Of a stretch of DNA of 64,000 bases, positions 47,111 to 57,703 are shown one piece after another. The DNA comes from Aegilops tauschii subsp. strangulata. Taxonomy: Eukaryota > Streptophyta > Magnoliopsida > Poales > Poaceae. The stretch covers positions 376,813,792-376,877,791 of the forward strand of contig NC_053035.3 in assembly GCF_002575655.3 (NCBI RefSeq), in the 5' to 3' direction. The notes under the pieces are model-generated. The model searched no databases. It had not been told where the DNA came from and saw only the letters and a list, made by a program, of their open reading frames with translations. The position numbers and the translations under genes are program-made. How positions within the stretch are numbered: position 1 is the stretch's first letter; each line of letters begins with the position of its first letter.

Positions 47111-47366
47111 CTCCCTCCGTTTCTTTTTAGTCTGCATATAAGATTTGGTCAAAGTCAAACTTTGTTAACTTTGATTAAGTTTATAGAAGAAATATCGAGA
47201 TTCACAATATGAAATCAATATTGTTAGATGCATTATGAAATTAATTTTTATACCATATAGCTTTAGTATTGTTGATGTTGATATTTTTTCCTACAAAGTT
47301 GGTCAAACTTTACAAAGTTTGACTTTGACCAAATCTTATATGCAGACTAAAAAGAAACGGAGGGAG
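47111..47366. mobile_element. Stowaway MITE (256 bp)
   Basis: The inverted ends CTCCCTCCGTTTCTTTTTAG pair over more than 50 bp. TA duplications lie at 47109-47110 and 47367-47368. The inner arms carry the TTTGGTCAAAGTCAAACTTT motif typical of this family. Confidence 0.92.
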
Positions 47367-48070
47367 TACTATGTCATGTTAAAATCCAATGAAATATAAA
47401 ATATCAGTGAAGAACAAAAACAAAAAAAGAAACTAATTTCCCATTTGCTATAATTTTTTTGGAATTTGCAACCCCTTTGATATTACTTTTAAGATATACT
47501 GACCATACTCTTTGGCCAGGCCGGAATGCATCCCTCCTCGTCTTGAAAGATTTGCAGCCTAGTAAGTCGGAGAAAACAAAAAGGCCTAGCTTGGGTATTC
47601 TTCAAAAAAAATAGTGAGCTACCTATTTTCTCAAAGAAAAAACTGCTGGGCTGGTCATGTTGTTAGACGGGCCACAGAGACCGCACAACCCAGTTTATAG
47701 CCTGCTCCTGAACAAATACTCAAAAAAAAAGTTGTGCAATTCAGTCGTTAATTGACTATACGTTGACAATGATGTGGGTCCCAGATATCAGCAGGGTGGA
47801 TTAGAGTAAAAAACGAGGGGTGCATCTGAGTAGTAAAAGAGGCACTTACTTGTGTTCGGGAGTGGACCTGGTGGGTCCATACTGTCATACTCACAACTAC
47901 AGTCCTCTCCCGATTCACTATGTTGACAGGGCCGGACGATGGCGCCGCGGCGAGCGCACCAAGGCGGAGGATAAAGTGCTGTCGCCAATGTGTTGGGTTG
48001 GGTTGGACATTCTTATCGAAAAATAAAAATGGACCGGAACTATTTACGACGTTGACTACGATTTGCATGG

Positions 48071-48740
48071 GTCTGCTGGTTGCAGGAAGAAAATGGTGGG
48101 AGAAAGAAGTCTGGTCGCTATCTTTGCCTAAGAATAATATCGACTGAATGTAACGACACTATCATAGGAAATAATATCGTCCTGTTAAAATTTGACTTTT
48201 CAAATCATGAATTTAAAGAACTGGTGCATGAGCATTTAGCTTTATTTATTTATTTATTTACTTATTTATGTTTAGGGGACCATGAGCATGTACCTGGGCT
48301 GGATTCATGTGAGAGCCTCCCTTCCAGTTAATTATGGGCTCCTCTATTGGGCCTTCATCAGTGGGCTACATGTTATTGACAAGTGGAAAATGTGTTGCGT
48401 ATCAAAAATAGTATGCGCTACGTACGGTACAGGGCACTAAAGGATCGGACCGTGCAACAACTTCCAAAACATTGTGTTTGTCGTTCTAACAACATGTTTA
48501 TTCAACCAACAGACGAAATATACTACTGATTGTACATTGAAAACAACAGCAGCAGCAACCAGGGTTGGGGGTGCAACAGAAGCAGTAAGCAGGCCAGAAG
48601 AGTAAAGACGCAGCTCTCTCTTCCAAACCAAACATCAGCCATCATTACAAAAGGGTTACCCAAAAAAAGAACAAGTGTATGCATCAAACTAAATAAAGAT
48701 CCTACTACACCAAGTGTACGCATCTAACTAACTGGCTCAG
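48071..48740. other. Unassigned stretch between the CACTA element and the F-box pseudogene
   Basis: Mixed sequence with TTTATTTATTTATTTACTTA near 48240. It may hold the missing CACTA end or the 3' flank of the F-box gene; nothing decisive is seen. Confidence 0.35.
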
Positions 48741-50169
48741 TTAGACGTTACTATTTATTAAGCTGTGGAGATTGGCTGACGGCTTGAACCAGATGGGTGC
48801 TTGATGGGGGAAACTCCAGCCAGTAGGTTGAAGTCTGATACTTGCGACCCTCTATCCTACTTTGGGCTGCAGAGTGTGGCGGCACATATCAGGGTATGGT
48901 GCATGCAGAGACGCATGGTACGCTGTGTACACACAGTTTTGCCTGATGAACGAAACTGTGCTGCCATCATGGTCCTTGCCGTCGGTTATCTCCTGGTTAA
49001 TTGGATAATTCAGTCCGAGAAATAGAGAGCGTGTACCAAGGCTACTTACCAGCCTCTAGTCAAAAATTCCTGAAGGCCCAGAGAAGCTGGGATCCTGCTC
49101 AAAGACCTTGCAGTGACTATGATTGTATTCCGCGAAACAACACGTCCGGTACATGCGAACGATCATCAATCGGTCGCCATCGTCTGATCGAGCGAGGAAC
49201 CACCTGCAACTGCCATGCCGCTTTTCTTTGAAAGGTTCTGGGATTAGGAAGGGTGGGGACACCAGGCGGCCTACAACATCATATCAAGTTGGAGTCAAAT
49301 AAAAAAGGGCTCTTACTATAGTCAATCTTAAGAACAACATGTTGTGAGCATGAATATTTTTTCAGTAAATGTTGATAGTAATATAAGCAAGCCATCATGG
49401 TATCATAGGAAAGTAACATACTGCTGTAACAGCCATTTGTAGCGATGACTGGAGTAGGCCAGCAATATGTCCAGCCATAGAAGGAGTCGACGGCATAAAT
49501 GAAGCCCTTGTGTTCAATGGCATCAGTGAACCATGGAGGATGTATGATCCTGCGATGGACGTGCAGATTTATCCACTTACCGAAGTGACCTGTCAGATAG
49601 GCGAGATCGCGGTTGAAGAACGCAATTAGCCTGAAGTCTAATTCGTAGATCTTGTGGGCACTTGGCAGATTACAACCTTGAGCAAATCAAACTTGGTATC
49701 ATGTTGGCTACTGTAAGATTCCGAGTATTCTGGGCCGCGGTGCCGAAGCAGTGCAGTGTTAATTGAAGCAAGGGGGGGTCAATCGCCAGGTGTAGACCTC
49801 CACGAGCATCCAGCTACCGTGATCGTCGACGAGCACCATCCAAGATGTGTTCATGCTGACCCAGTACATACCGTTAATGTAGTTGAGGGTGACGGGGATC
49901 GGATCGCAGTCAAGGGGGTTGATGCTTGCCACCCTACGATCGTTATGCTGCGTCACAAGCCATTTCTAAAGATCAGGCGGCATCACCAAGCAAGGAGCTG
50001 GCTTAAAAAGCTCTGGCCTGAGGGCTTTGAGTAAATGGTGCTGCCTCGACGAGCACGCGGCGAGCGGCATGGTACTGAGATTGTCCACACGCGAAACAAT
50101 GAGCTTGATTACCTCTGTGGGGAGCGAATTCCAGCCACTCTTTCGGCGGACGCTGCTCGGTTCTGCCAT
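48741..50169 (-). pseudogene. F-box protein with DUF295 (KIB-type) domain, pseudogene, two exons
   Basis: Plant F-box/DUF295 proteins are candidate substrate adaptors of SCF ubiquitin ligases. Exon 1 (50169-49422) starts MAEPSSVRRK and has the F-box WNSLPTEVIKLIVSRVDNLS. The beta-propeller-like part includes LLKVVICQVPTRS (about 49680) and FTDAIEHKGFIYAVDS (about 49500). A GTATGT-TTGTAG intron (49271-49421) keeps phase with exon 2 (49270-48741), which carries CRWFLARSDDGDRLMIVR, SSLGTRSLFLGLN, QNCVYTAY and PIWFKPSANL. Damage: TAG stops after PPDL (about 49970), after GIFD (about 49056) and after PKVG, plus two compensating shifts in exon 1. Splicing and order are otherwise preserved, so decay looks fairly recent. 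Confidence 0.78.
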
Positions 50170-50814
50170 TGTTAGTGCTTGGGTTTCGGAAGAGGGGGGA
50201 GGCGCCTTAGCGGGGATGGAAGATTGGACGATTATGTATAGACAAAGATGGAGAAGCGAATATGTACTGTGGGAAGTGGACAGGTGATGATGACTACAAT
50301 ACACCGCTTGACTTACGAGACACATACCAGCAGCGTAGGGTCATATCGATGCCAGACAACTTGCTTGAGTGGTCACAGTACTAGTACTCCCTACAGTACC
50401 TACTACTATGCCCTAGTTTGCATATAGAGTAGTGGAGTAGGACTCTGCTCTACTAGTAGCACCAGAGGAGTAGTATATTCTAATCTAAAATAGTTATAAA
50501 CTTCAATGCTCGAGCGTGGAAGACATGGCAGTTGCAAACGCCCGCGACGCAGTTACAGTACGTGTGTAAGGGTGGCGGTTTTTTCAAATACTATGGCTTA
50601 AAAACAGGCCACCATCGGATGGAAATCTGACGGTTACGTGGGATTCGCCAGGATTGAGCTCGCGGAGAACAATCGCCAGATATCATTACTAAAAAAAGGT
50701 TAAAACACCCGGGGCTATAACTTGCACCGGCTGACCACTAACAATGATACTAACATAGTTGTAAAATGGTCAAAGACCGTGTCTACGTGGTGTTTGGAAT
50801 TATATGCAAAAAAC
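50170..50814. other. Upstream flank of the F-box pseudogene
   Basis: Contains repeated ACTAGTACTCC/CTACTACT words near 50380-50470. No coding signal is seen. It could hold the old promoter of the F-box gene. Confidence 0.35.
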
Positions 50815-53103
50815 TAGCAAGATGCCCGTGCATTGCATGGAACATCAAGATGCATTTTTTTACAAAACACCTGTTGTGATTGACCCATGCAGGAGTAATC
50901 CCATGTGTAAAAACTAATGATATCTCGAGAATTTTATCAGAAAAATGGTATCTTGAGAATTTCATCGAAAAAATGATACCTCGAGAAAGATGAGAGATAA
51001 GGTGAGGAGGAGTGGTGCGTGGTGGTGACTGGTGATCGGACTGGGCGGAGGCATGGGGATGGACGGTGCCGACAGGGGCCACCATGCCAGATTGTTCCAG
51101 AGACTTCCTTTTTAACTGCTCAGCAATGAGGTTGTGGGAGATAAGGATGAACGAGGCAAGGCCTTATCTGTAAATGTGGAGAGAGGTGCGGGTATCTTTT
51201 GTAAAATTGTCATAGTTTGCTTTCTATCCGTCAGATATAGATCGGACGGTCTATATTACAAGATGGCAGGCACACCATCATCACCAACTCGGTTTTTTAT
51301 AAGAGTAGAGATAGAGATAAGAGTAGAGATAGAGACTAGGGAAGAGCACCATCTACTGCTTCGTGTGCTACTCCTGCGCTCCATTCGGCGGCCGCAACGT
51401 CCCCTACAGCCACTCCCTCCTGCGCTCCATTCGGCGAGCGCTGTTGGAATTTTGGGAGCACACTCACATGACTGCTGGCAGTGACGACTTCACCGACGAC
51501 GACTTCTTCCCCGACCTCAGCAACCTCTTCCTCAACGACATGGGCGTCAACCTCAATGGCAACGGTGCTGCTCCCGGTGCACCGTATGTGTTTATGTCCT
51601 TCCTGTTCGAAATCGTGGTAGAATTCATGTTTCTAGTCTGTGTCCTAGATTCGATCTGTTCATCTACTATGCTAGACCACATGATTAGTTTAATCTCTGT
51701 TATAGCCGTCATGATTTATTTTGTGCTTATTCGGATTAAATCTCACAGTAACTTGCTCATATATTCAACTGGCGCAACGTCCCCTACAACCACTCCCGTT
51801 TCATGGACGGCCTGGTCGATGCCTCCAAGGTTCCCTGCGTCTACAAGATTTTCAGCTGCGAGAGATATGTCGACCAGCACTCGATGGCGGAGCATAGTTC
51901 CTGATGCGCGCACCCGCCCTGCTACTCCTATGAGTGCATGCCGCCGTTTGAGGGCTCGCCCGCGAGCCTCGTGCATCACCTCACGAAACTGTCCGTCGAT
52001 CACTACTGGCCCGCGGTGGTGAACATCTAGTACGAGACGTGCTACCCGTTCGCCGTGCCGGAGTCGTTGGAGGATCACCACCGCCTGCTAGTCTCGGAGG
52101 AGGATGGCAGCATCTTCTTCTTGACCGTGGGCACCAACGAGGCCCGCGCAGGCCGCCGCCCCGTCTCTGTAGTGTGCGTCAGGGGCAACGCCGCTGACGC
52201 TGACACGAGGCCGTTATATCGGTGCGTGCTCACTGTTACTACCCCTCAGAGGTACGTGGGCGCCCACACCACCTCCATCATGCTGACTCGGACTGTGCCG
52301 AGCTGCTCCGTTCCAGGCAATGTGGACATGGAAGACGCATGGTATGATTTTCCCCCCAAGATGGTGCACGGGGACTCCAAGGAGGTTCACCTGGACATGT
52401 GCATTACCAAGTTAAATGTTGATCATTAGTCTTCGCTCAATGTAATCCGTTGTCTAAGCATGTGGAGACTTCTTATTTATATAGTATAGAACCTTCCATG
52501 CATGATCTTGCTCTATTAGAGTATCGCGCTTGAATAAAAGTGTGTCCATTTATGGTCTAGTCTAGAATCTTCCATGTATGATTTTGCTCCATTAGAGTTC
52601 TCGCTTGCCATTTATGAGATTAACTGAGAATTTTTACTACAGTACTGGTGAAAGACTTATGATGAACCATTTCTTACATCTCCTCTGCCCCCTTCCAAGT
52701 CATCCTGATTTAATCCCACCGTCTAGGTGTATAAGAGCATGGTTAATACTTAATAGTATAGCCAACTATTAACGATAAGAAAGTGCCATGTCATCAGTAG
52801 CCAACATGTATAACAATCGATACTCAAAAACTAATTCTTAAAGATCATTTCTTGCAAAGCACAATAAGTGTTATTTCTTCACAAGTTTTGGATGCAGGTT
52901 GAACAGTTGAACGCTTTTGTTTGCAAAAGATACTTATTTATCTATTTCACCCGGATGTTTGTGAGCTCTAGAGAAGAAACAATATTCGAAGAAACCTATC
53001 GATACTCGTTACACATGAGATGACCCCCACATCCTTTGTCAAAATAAACAACTCCTCGATCAATGCTTTTCACTATTCCGTGCAACGCACGGGCACCTTA
53101 CTA
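50815..53103. mobile_element. Terminal-inverted-repeat unit (2.29 kb) enclosing a SINA-like pseudogene
   Basis: The 27-bp ends 50815-50841 and 53077-53103 are inverted copies with four mismatches; both start TAGYAAGRTGCCCGTGC. No transposase is inside, but a gene fragment with exon-intron structure is. No target duplication longer than the TA at the very ends is clear. A Pack-type (gene-carrying, non-autonomous) transposon is the simplest reading, but two unrelated MITE ends cannot be excluded. Confidence 0.55.
51345..52429 (+). pseudogene. SINA-like E3 ubiquitin ligase fragment, pseudogene
   Basis: The second part (51770-52429) reads YNHSRFMDGLVDASKVPC, then a SIAH-type zinc finger pattern (FSCERYVDQHSMAEHSS, stop, CAHPPCYSYEC, LVHHLTKLSVDHYW) and a TRAF-like C-terminal domain (LLVSEEDGSIFFLTVG, PVSVVCVRGN) ending at 52429. 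Stops are TGA near 51902, where Arg is expected, and TAG near 52028. The first part (51345-51583, TAGSDDFTDDDFFPDLSNLF) precedes an apparent intron with a GTATGT donor near 51585; its relation to the rest is unsure. SINA-like proteins attach ubiquitin to targets. This copy cannot make a full protein, and no complete RING finger is seen. Confidence 0.65.
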
Positions 53104-53109
53104 TATATT

Positions 53110-53315
53110 AGTACGACCATAAATTTAACTAACATTATATATAGTACGATAAATGCTCATGCATGTAACCAAAAATTATATCATTGAAAATAATATTCAA
53201 ATATGAATCTGACGATATAGTTTTTGTTGACATGCACTAACATTTTGTTAGTTAAGTCTTCAGTCAAATTCATTGGGGGAATACTAAAACACGACCGAGG
53301 TAGTACTAGTGTAGA
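53110..53315. mobile_element. Decayed Stowaway-like MITE
   Basis: Contains TGACATGCACTAACATTTTG and TTAGTTAAGTCTTCAGTC and ends CACGACCGAGGTAGTA, matching the inner and outer parts of the intact MITE at 53692-53863. The left end is eroded. Confidence 0.45.
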
Positions 53316-53501
53316 GGGCGGCGCTGCACGGGAGTCTCACCCCGCTCGTCGCACGGCAGTAAAGCCGTCATATCACAAAACCCCACCACTCCCAGTAATA
53401 AGTGGCCTGGTAAAATAAACGGAAAAGCAACCATCACATCCCTCCGTCTTTTTTGCATTTTATCTCTCTGCATTTACTTTCTCCGGTTCATCTCGCACAC
53501 T

Positions 53502-53572
53502 CGATCCCTAGCTACTATTCCTAGTATCCCTACCTACTACTCCTAGTATCCCTAGCTACTACTCCTAGGGCT
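53502..53572. repeat. 22-bp tandem repeat, about three copies
   Basis: ATCCCTAGCTACTATTCCTA, ATCCCTACCTACTACTCCTA and ATCCCTAGCTACTACTCCTA occur head to tail at 22-bp spacing. Confidence 0.85.
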
Positions 53573-53691
53573 AGTTCTTTTGGCGGCTTAAAAAATAAGC
53601 CGTCTCTTCCCCAGCTTTTCCCATAAGACTAGTCACAGTGGAGAGTAACATAAGGTGCCTCACTCATTTATTTGGGCTTCTAAACTACTAG

Positions 53692-53863
53692 TACCTCCGT
53701 CCTGGTTTATTCGTCACCATTGTAATTTGTGCTAAAATTTTGACCAAAGATTTAACTGATAAAATGTTAGTGCATGTGACATGCATAAACATTTCATTAG
53801 TTAAATTTATGGTCAAAATTTGACACATATTACAATGGGGACCAATAAACCAGGACGGAGGTA
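53692..53863. mobile_element. Stowaway MITE (about 170 bp)
   Basis: Ends TACCTCCGTCCTGGTTTAT and, inverted, TACCTCCGTCCTGGTTTAT with TA at both edges. The arms pair through CCATTGTAAT/ATTACAATGG and AAAATTTTGACC/GGTCAAAATTT. Confidence 0.88.
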
Positions 53864-54431
53864 GTAGTTATGGGATTACTAATCTAGAAGCCCCTGGTAC
53901 TCCTAGCAGTAGTACTCAAGTTGGAATTCCAATTACACGGCACAACTTGTTAGGCAAGAAATTCGATACAGGGTGTAGGAAGCGGTTTGGGAATTTGCAT
54001 GCCTTCCCGATCAGTGAGATACTCCGTACAAAGTACGATAGAGAAATAACCACAGAGAAGGAAGCTAAATTAAACAATCAAACGAGCATTTTTGCATTTG
54101 TTTTGCATCGAATCGTTTCACAAGCTTGACTAGTGATGTTTTTCTACTTTTACAAAAATTGCATCGTAATGTTAAAACGTGCATTTGCACGTACATAAGT
54201 AATAGTAGTAGCATAGTCTGCAAGCATATATAGAGAGAGACGTGTAGTGCGATAGTATATATATTAAAGTTTGCGCTATATGCACGTACTTACAAAATGC
54301 GTACGGATACACAAGGTTTCCAAACTTTTCCTTTTACATACTTAATTAAGGACGCTAATAATTCCCAAACTTTCGGGATTTATCATTTGTGTCCCAAAAC
54401 TAATGAGATCGCCTTACGAACTAAATTATTC
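53864..54431. other. Intergenic, no gene recognised
   Basis: A/T-rich sequence with ATATATATTAAAG and AGAGAGAGAC patches. No supported feature. Confidence 0.35.
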
Positions 54432-55157
54432 CTAATAAAAGCCACAACGCTCGCAGGAGCCCTTGCGGCACGCCACGAGTGCCCTGGTGCGCGGCCGTTT
54501 CCCAGCGCGCCGACGCAACGCCTTTGCCTCAGCCTCGAAACTCGCGAGGTGCTGATTGGCGGCTTGCCGGCGGGCGAGTGCGATCTCACCGGTGTGGTGA
54601 TCCGGCGCCAACAGGTACTCCTCCTCGCTGGAAGCGTGCACCCGGTCCACGTACAGCCAAGCGTAGATGAGGCGCTTGGGCCCGACTGCACTCAGGGCTT
54701 TGGCACGGGCATGCTCCGCCACCCTCACAGCCCTCGCACGAGCCTTCTGCCAAAGAGCCAATTGCCTGACTCTCTCAGACACGACATAGGCCTGCCAGGC
54801 AGCATGCCTCGCGGCGCGCTTTTCTTCCTCGGCCTTCTTCTCCGCCTCTATTTTGGCGCGCTCTGCCAGAGGCAAAGCCTCCCACAAGGCGACATCCATT
54901 TATTTCCAAAGCTCCTCAAGGCTGAGGGGGCTCGGCGGGTAGCGCGGCGTTCTCCTCATAGCGGGGAGCCGACGCATACTCCGACGCGCGTGTTGGCAAG
55001 ATTGGGAACGCAGACGCGTCCACCTTGATGCGTCGCGGCGAGGAACGGAACGCCGACGTGTCCTCCTCGACTAGCGACGGCGAGGAACGAATGGCGACGC
55101 ATGGTCATCCGCGCGGTGCAGGGAGGGGCGCCTAGGGTTTGGGAGGGGCGATTCCAT
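54432..55157 (-). pseudogene. Unrecognised Ala/Glu/Arg-rich coiled-coil protein, pseudogene
   Basis: From ATG 55157 the minus-strand frame reads MESPLPNPRRPSLHRADD, passes two in-frame stops (TAG near 55073, TAA at 54900-54902) and continues as a 155-residue open frame beginning MDVALWEALPLAERAKIEAE. The body is a charged helix (KKAEEEKRAARHAAWQAYV, ALWQKARARAVRVAEHARA), then LIYAWLYVDRVHASSEEEYL and a basic tail (LRRRAGKRPRTRALVACR). I do not recognise a named family. Similar charged helical proteins occur in grass transposon-derived genes, so a TE origin is possible. Both stops could be old Gln codons. Confidence 0.5.
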
Positions 55158-55236
55158 GGTGGTCGACGTGAGAGGGAGGGGGAGGAGATAGCGATGAACG
55201 TGAGCGCTCTTCCGAATGCCGTGGGAGGCGCAGTAT

Positions 55237-56421
55237 TGTCGGAGTAGTTAGCCACAGGTAGCCTCATCAGCTCCCCATGGTGTTTCAAGACATCGGGGCC
55301 GGCTGCGCCCCTCAAGAATCCAAGACCGAAGCGCCGCCTTCTCGCTGCCGGCTGGTCCAAGCGGCCGGCTGCCAGAAGGCGGCAGGGCCGAGAAGGTGGC
55401 CTCAAAGCGGGCCGACTCCTAGCAGGCGGCCTCTAGAGAGGCCGGCTCCTAGCAGGCGGCCCCAAGCACTCTCAAAGTCTGCACCCTCATAAATACGACG
55501 AGACGGGGCGTGGCTACAGCACGCCTTGCCACCCCTAGCCTAGGGCCTAGCGTGGCCACAGTGCGCCGTATCAGACGGAGATCCCCTGTTCGGTGCAGCA
55601 TTGTTGCCACGCTGACCCTGACATCATCCATGTTAGAGGGAGCCATGCTCCCACGCCGGGCTGCCGGTACGGCCCGCAGGTGGCGGGCCCCATTTGACAG
55701 CGAGAAGACCAGAAGGCGGCCGTCCCTGGCCAGCCGGCTCTGAGGAGGCCGACAGATGACCAGGCGGCCCTCCCCTTCTTGGGGATCCGTGCGCCATTAA
55801 CCAGAAGAGACGGGGAGTGGCTACAGTGAACGCCCGCCAAGCAGCGGCACTATAGCCACGCCTCCCCAGACAAAGCATGCGTCATTAGCCGCATCGCTAC
55901 AGTATTGAGCAGCCGGCAGGACCCGCAAGCGGCGGGTACAGCCTGTTGGCCAAGTACCAGACAAACGGCGGGACCCACCAGGCAGCGGGCCCCACCAGCC
56001 AGCGGAGAAGCCGGTGGCCAGAGACACTGACAGCCCGGGCCTACACCCGACCGGATTACCATGTACCCCTGGGGGGTAGGCCTATATAAACCCCCCAGGG
56101 CACCCATGCAAAGGGTTCAGCCTCTTGTTCACCCACACACCCATATAGAGAGAGGAAGCTAGGGTTAGACTTGCTCTTCTTCCCCCTCTTGAGAAACAGC
56201 TCAAGGAGCAAGCTTGTAGCCACCAGTGTTGCTTGAGTGATCATGCGGAGACCCTGCAGAGCAGGAGTAGGGGTGTTATCTCCAAGGAGAGCCCCAAACC
56301 TAGGTATGATTCGCCAGCGTGCATGTCTTCGCCTTATCCCGTTTCCTGGCACCATCGACGTCTTACTAGCCCCCACCATGATAAGCCATCCTTTGGCATA
56401 TGTCGCACCAAACCCCCGACA
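55237..56421 (+). mobile_element. Solo LTR (1185 bp)
   Basis: It starts TGTCGGAGTAG, ends CCCCCGACA and is flanked by AGTAT at 55232-55236 and 56422-56426. It holds a promoter-like CTATATAAACC near 56088 and many AGGCGGCC/GGCCGGC words. No internal domain is left. GC-rich open frames inside are not genes. Confidence 0.9.
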
Positions 56422-56460
56422 AGTATTTATAGCGAGAAATGGCACACCTACGTAAGATAT

Positions 56461-56585
56461 GGACTGAGCTTCAGTGACTTAACTGCAGGTGCAGTTGCGT
56501 CACTGACATGTGAGCCAGATGCCTGTTGGGCCCACATTTCAGTGACCCAATGCACCTGCAGTTAAGTAACTGAAGCAGTGTCCCA
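56461..56585. mobile_element. Hairpin MITE (about 125 bp)
   Basis: Arms GCTTCAGTGACTTAACTGCA (left) and GCTTCAGTTACTTAACTGCA (inverted right) continue through GGTGCA and TCACTGA to a small loop. TAAGATAT is present at 56453-56460 and again at 56586-56593, an 8-bp duplication suited to hAT or Mutator-type mobilisation. Confidence 0.8.
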
Positions 56586-56639
56586 TAAGATATGTTGCGT
56601 GATTAACGTAAAAACTACGTGGGCATATTTGTTGGAGTA

Positions 56640-57703
56640 AATTACGGGGGAGGGAATGGGTGGAAATATTGCTGGTCACAACGGATTGGACGAGCGTGGG
56701 GGGAGGAGAGTCATGCATTTCGGGTTCCGTAGACCCTTGAGAGGTTCGAACTCAGGGGTGCGTGCGAAGAAGACTCTCTTCCCAGCGCGCTCGCTCAACC
56801 ATTCCACGGCCTAGCTCGACGAACCCAAGGAACAAGAGACATAGAGATTTATACTGGTTTGGGTCACCCTGCGATGTAATACCCTACTCCAGTGTTGTGG
56901 TGGATTGCCTTGAGGGGCTGAGGATGAACTAGTACAGAGGTCGAACAGCCTCAGGAGGAGAGGTGTTCTTGAGCTTGATGAGCTGGTGAGTGTGAGTATG
57001 ATCTGAATGATTCGTCCCTTGCTACGGTGGTGGCTAGGTCCTATTTATAGTGGCCCTGGTCCTCTTCCCAAATGTAGGCGGGAAGGGATCCCACAACGGC
57101 CAAATTTGAAGGGAGACAAGTAGTACAAGCTATCCTGACAAAAGTAGTCTTCGCCTACCAAAGGCTCTGGTGGTGACGCTGCAGTGGGCTTCGCGATGAC
57201 CTCCGTCCTGCCGTCCTGCTGGTCTTGGTCTTGTTGCACCGATAAGGAAACCTTTGCTTGATTCCTCGGGACTCCACGCATGCGCTTGCCTCCTTAGCAC
57301 CAAAGGGGAAACTGGTACACTGCGGCCGCTGGCGCCCGCCTGGCCTTGGTCGTCATGGCTCACGTCACGTGAACCTCGTGAGGTGCACCTTGCGTGGAGC
57401 CAGCCTAGTGAGGCCACCCCCAGGGAGGTCTTGGTGTTATCCGCCTCGCGAGGCTTGGCCCCTCGCGAGGGTCTTGAGTTGTTGCTGCCGAAGCCGGGCC
57501 GTACCAGGCCCTTGATGGAGCCACGCCACGGGCTGGAGGCAGGCAAGTCTGGGTACCCCCGTTCCCAGGATGCCGACAGTAGCCCACGGGCCCAAGGAGC
57601 GCTCGAACTTGGCTTCGAGGCGAAGCCAAGGGACAAGTGTGGAGTGCCATGGGCCCCAACCGCCTGCGGCCTAGGTCGACGCGTGGCGATTGATGGGACA
57701 TGG
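56640..57703 (-). repeat. LTR-like retrotransposon remnant cut by copia copy G
   Basis: GAGATTTATACTGGTTTGGG, GTAATACCCTACTCCAGTG and GAGGTGTTCTTGAGCTTGATG, in this order, are familiar to me from a common Triticeae LTR on the opposite strand. CTATTTATAG near 57030 may be its TATA region. No second LTR or coding domain is seen here, and the sequence is cut at 57703. Confidence 0.4.

Larger units (their letters stand above)
44568..48070. mobile_element. CACTA transposon (non-coding or deletion derivative), right end not located
   Basis: Left end CACTACAAAAAAAGACAC at 44568, preceded by AAT (possible 3-bp target). It is followed by CCGTGACATTTTAGG, a subterminal region familiar from Triticeae CACTA elements. 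A tandem subterminal array and two diverged copies of a segment with GTGGGTCC, CAGTCCTC, CCGAT and GAGCACCAAGGCGG (46370-46530 and 47870-47970) follow. A Stowaway MITE lies inside. No transposase domain or clear right TIR was found, so the right boundary is approximate. Confidence 0.65.

Noticed and set aside
55449..56445. Several open frames on both strands
   Set aside because: All fall inside the 1185-bp solo LTR and are explained by its GC-rich sequence.
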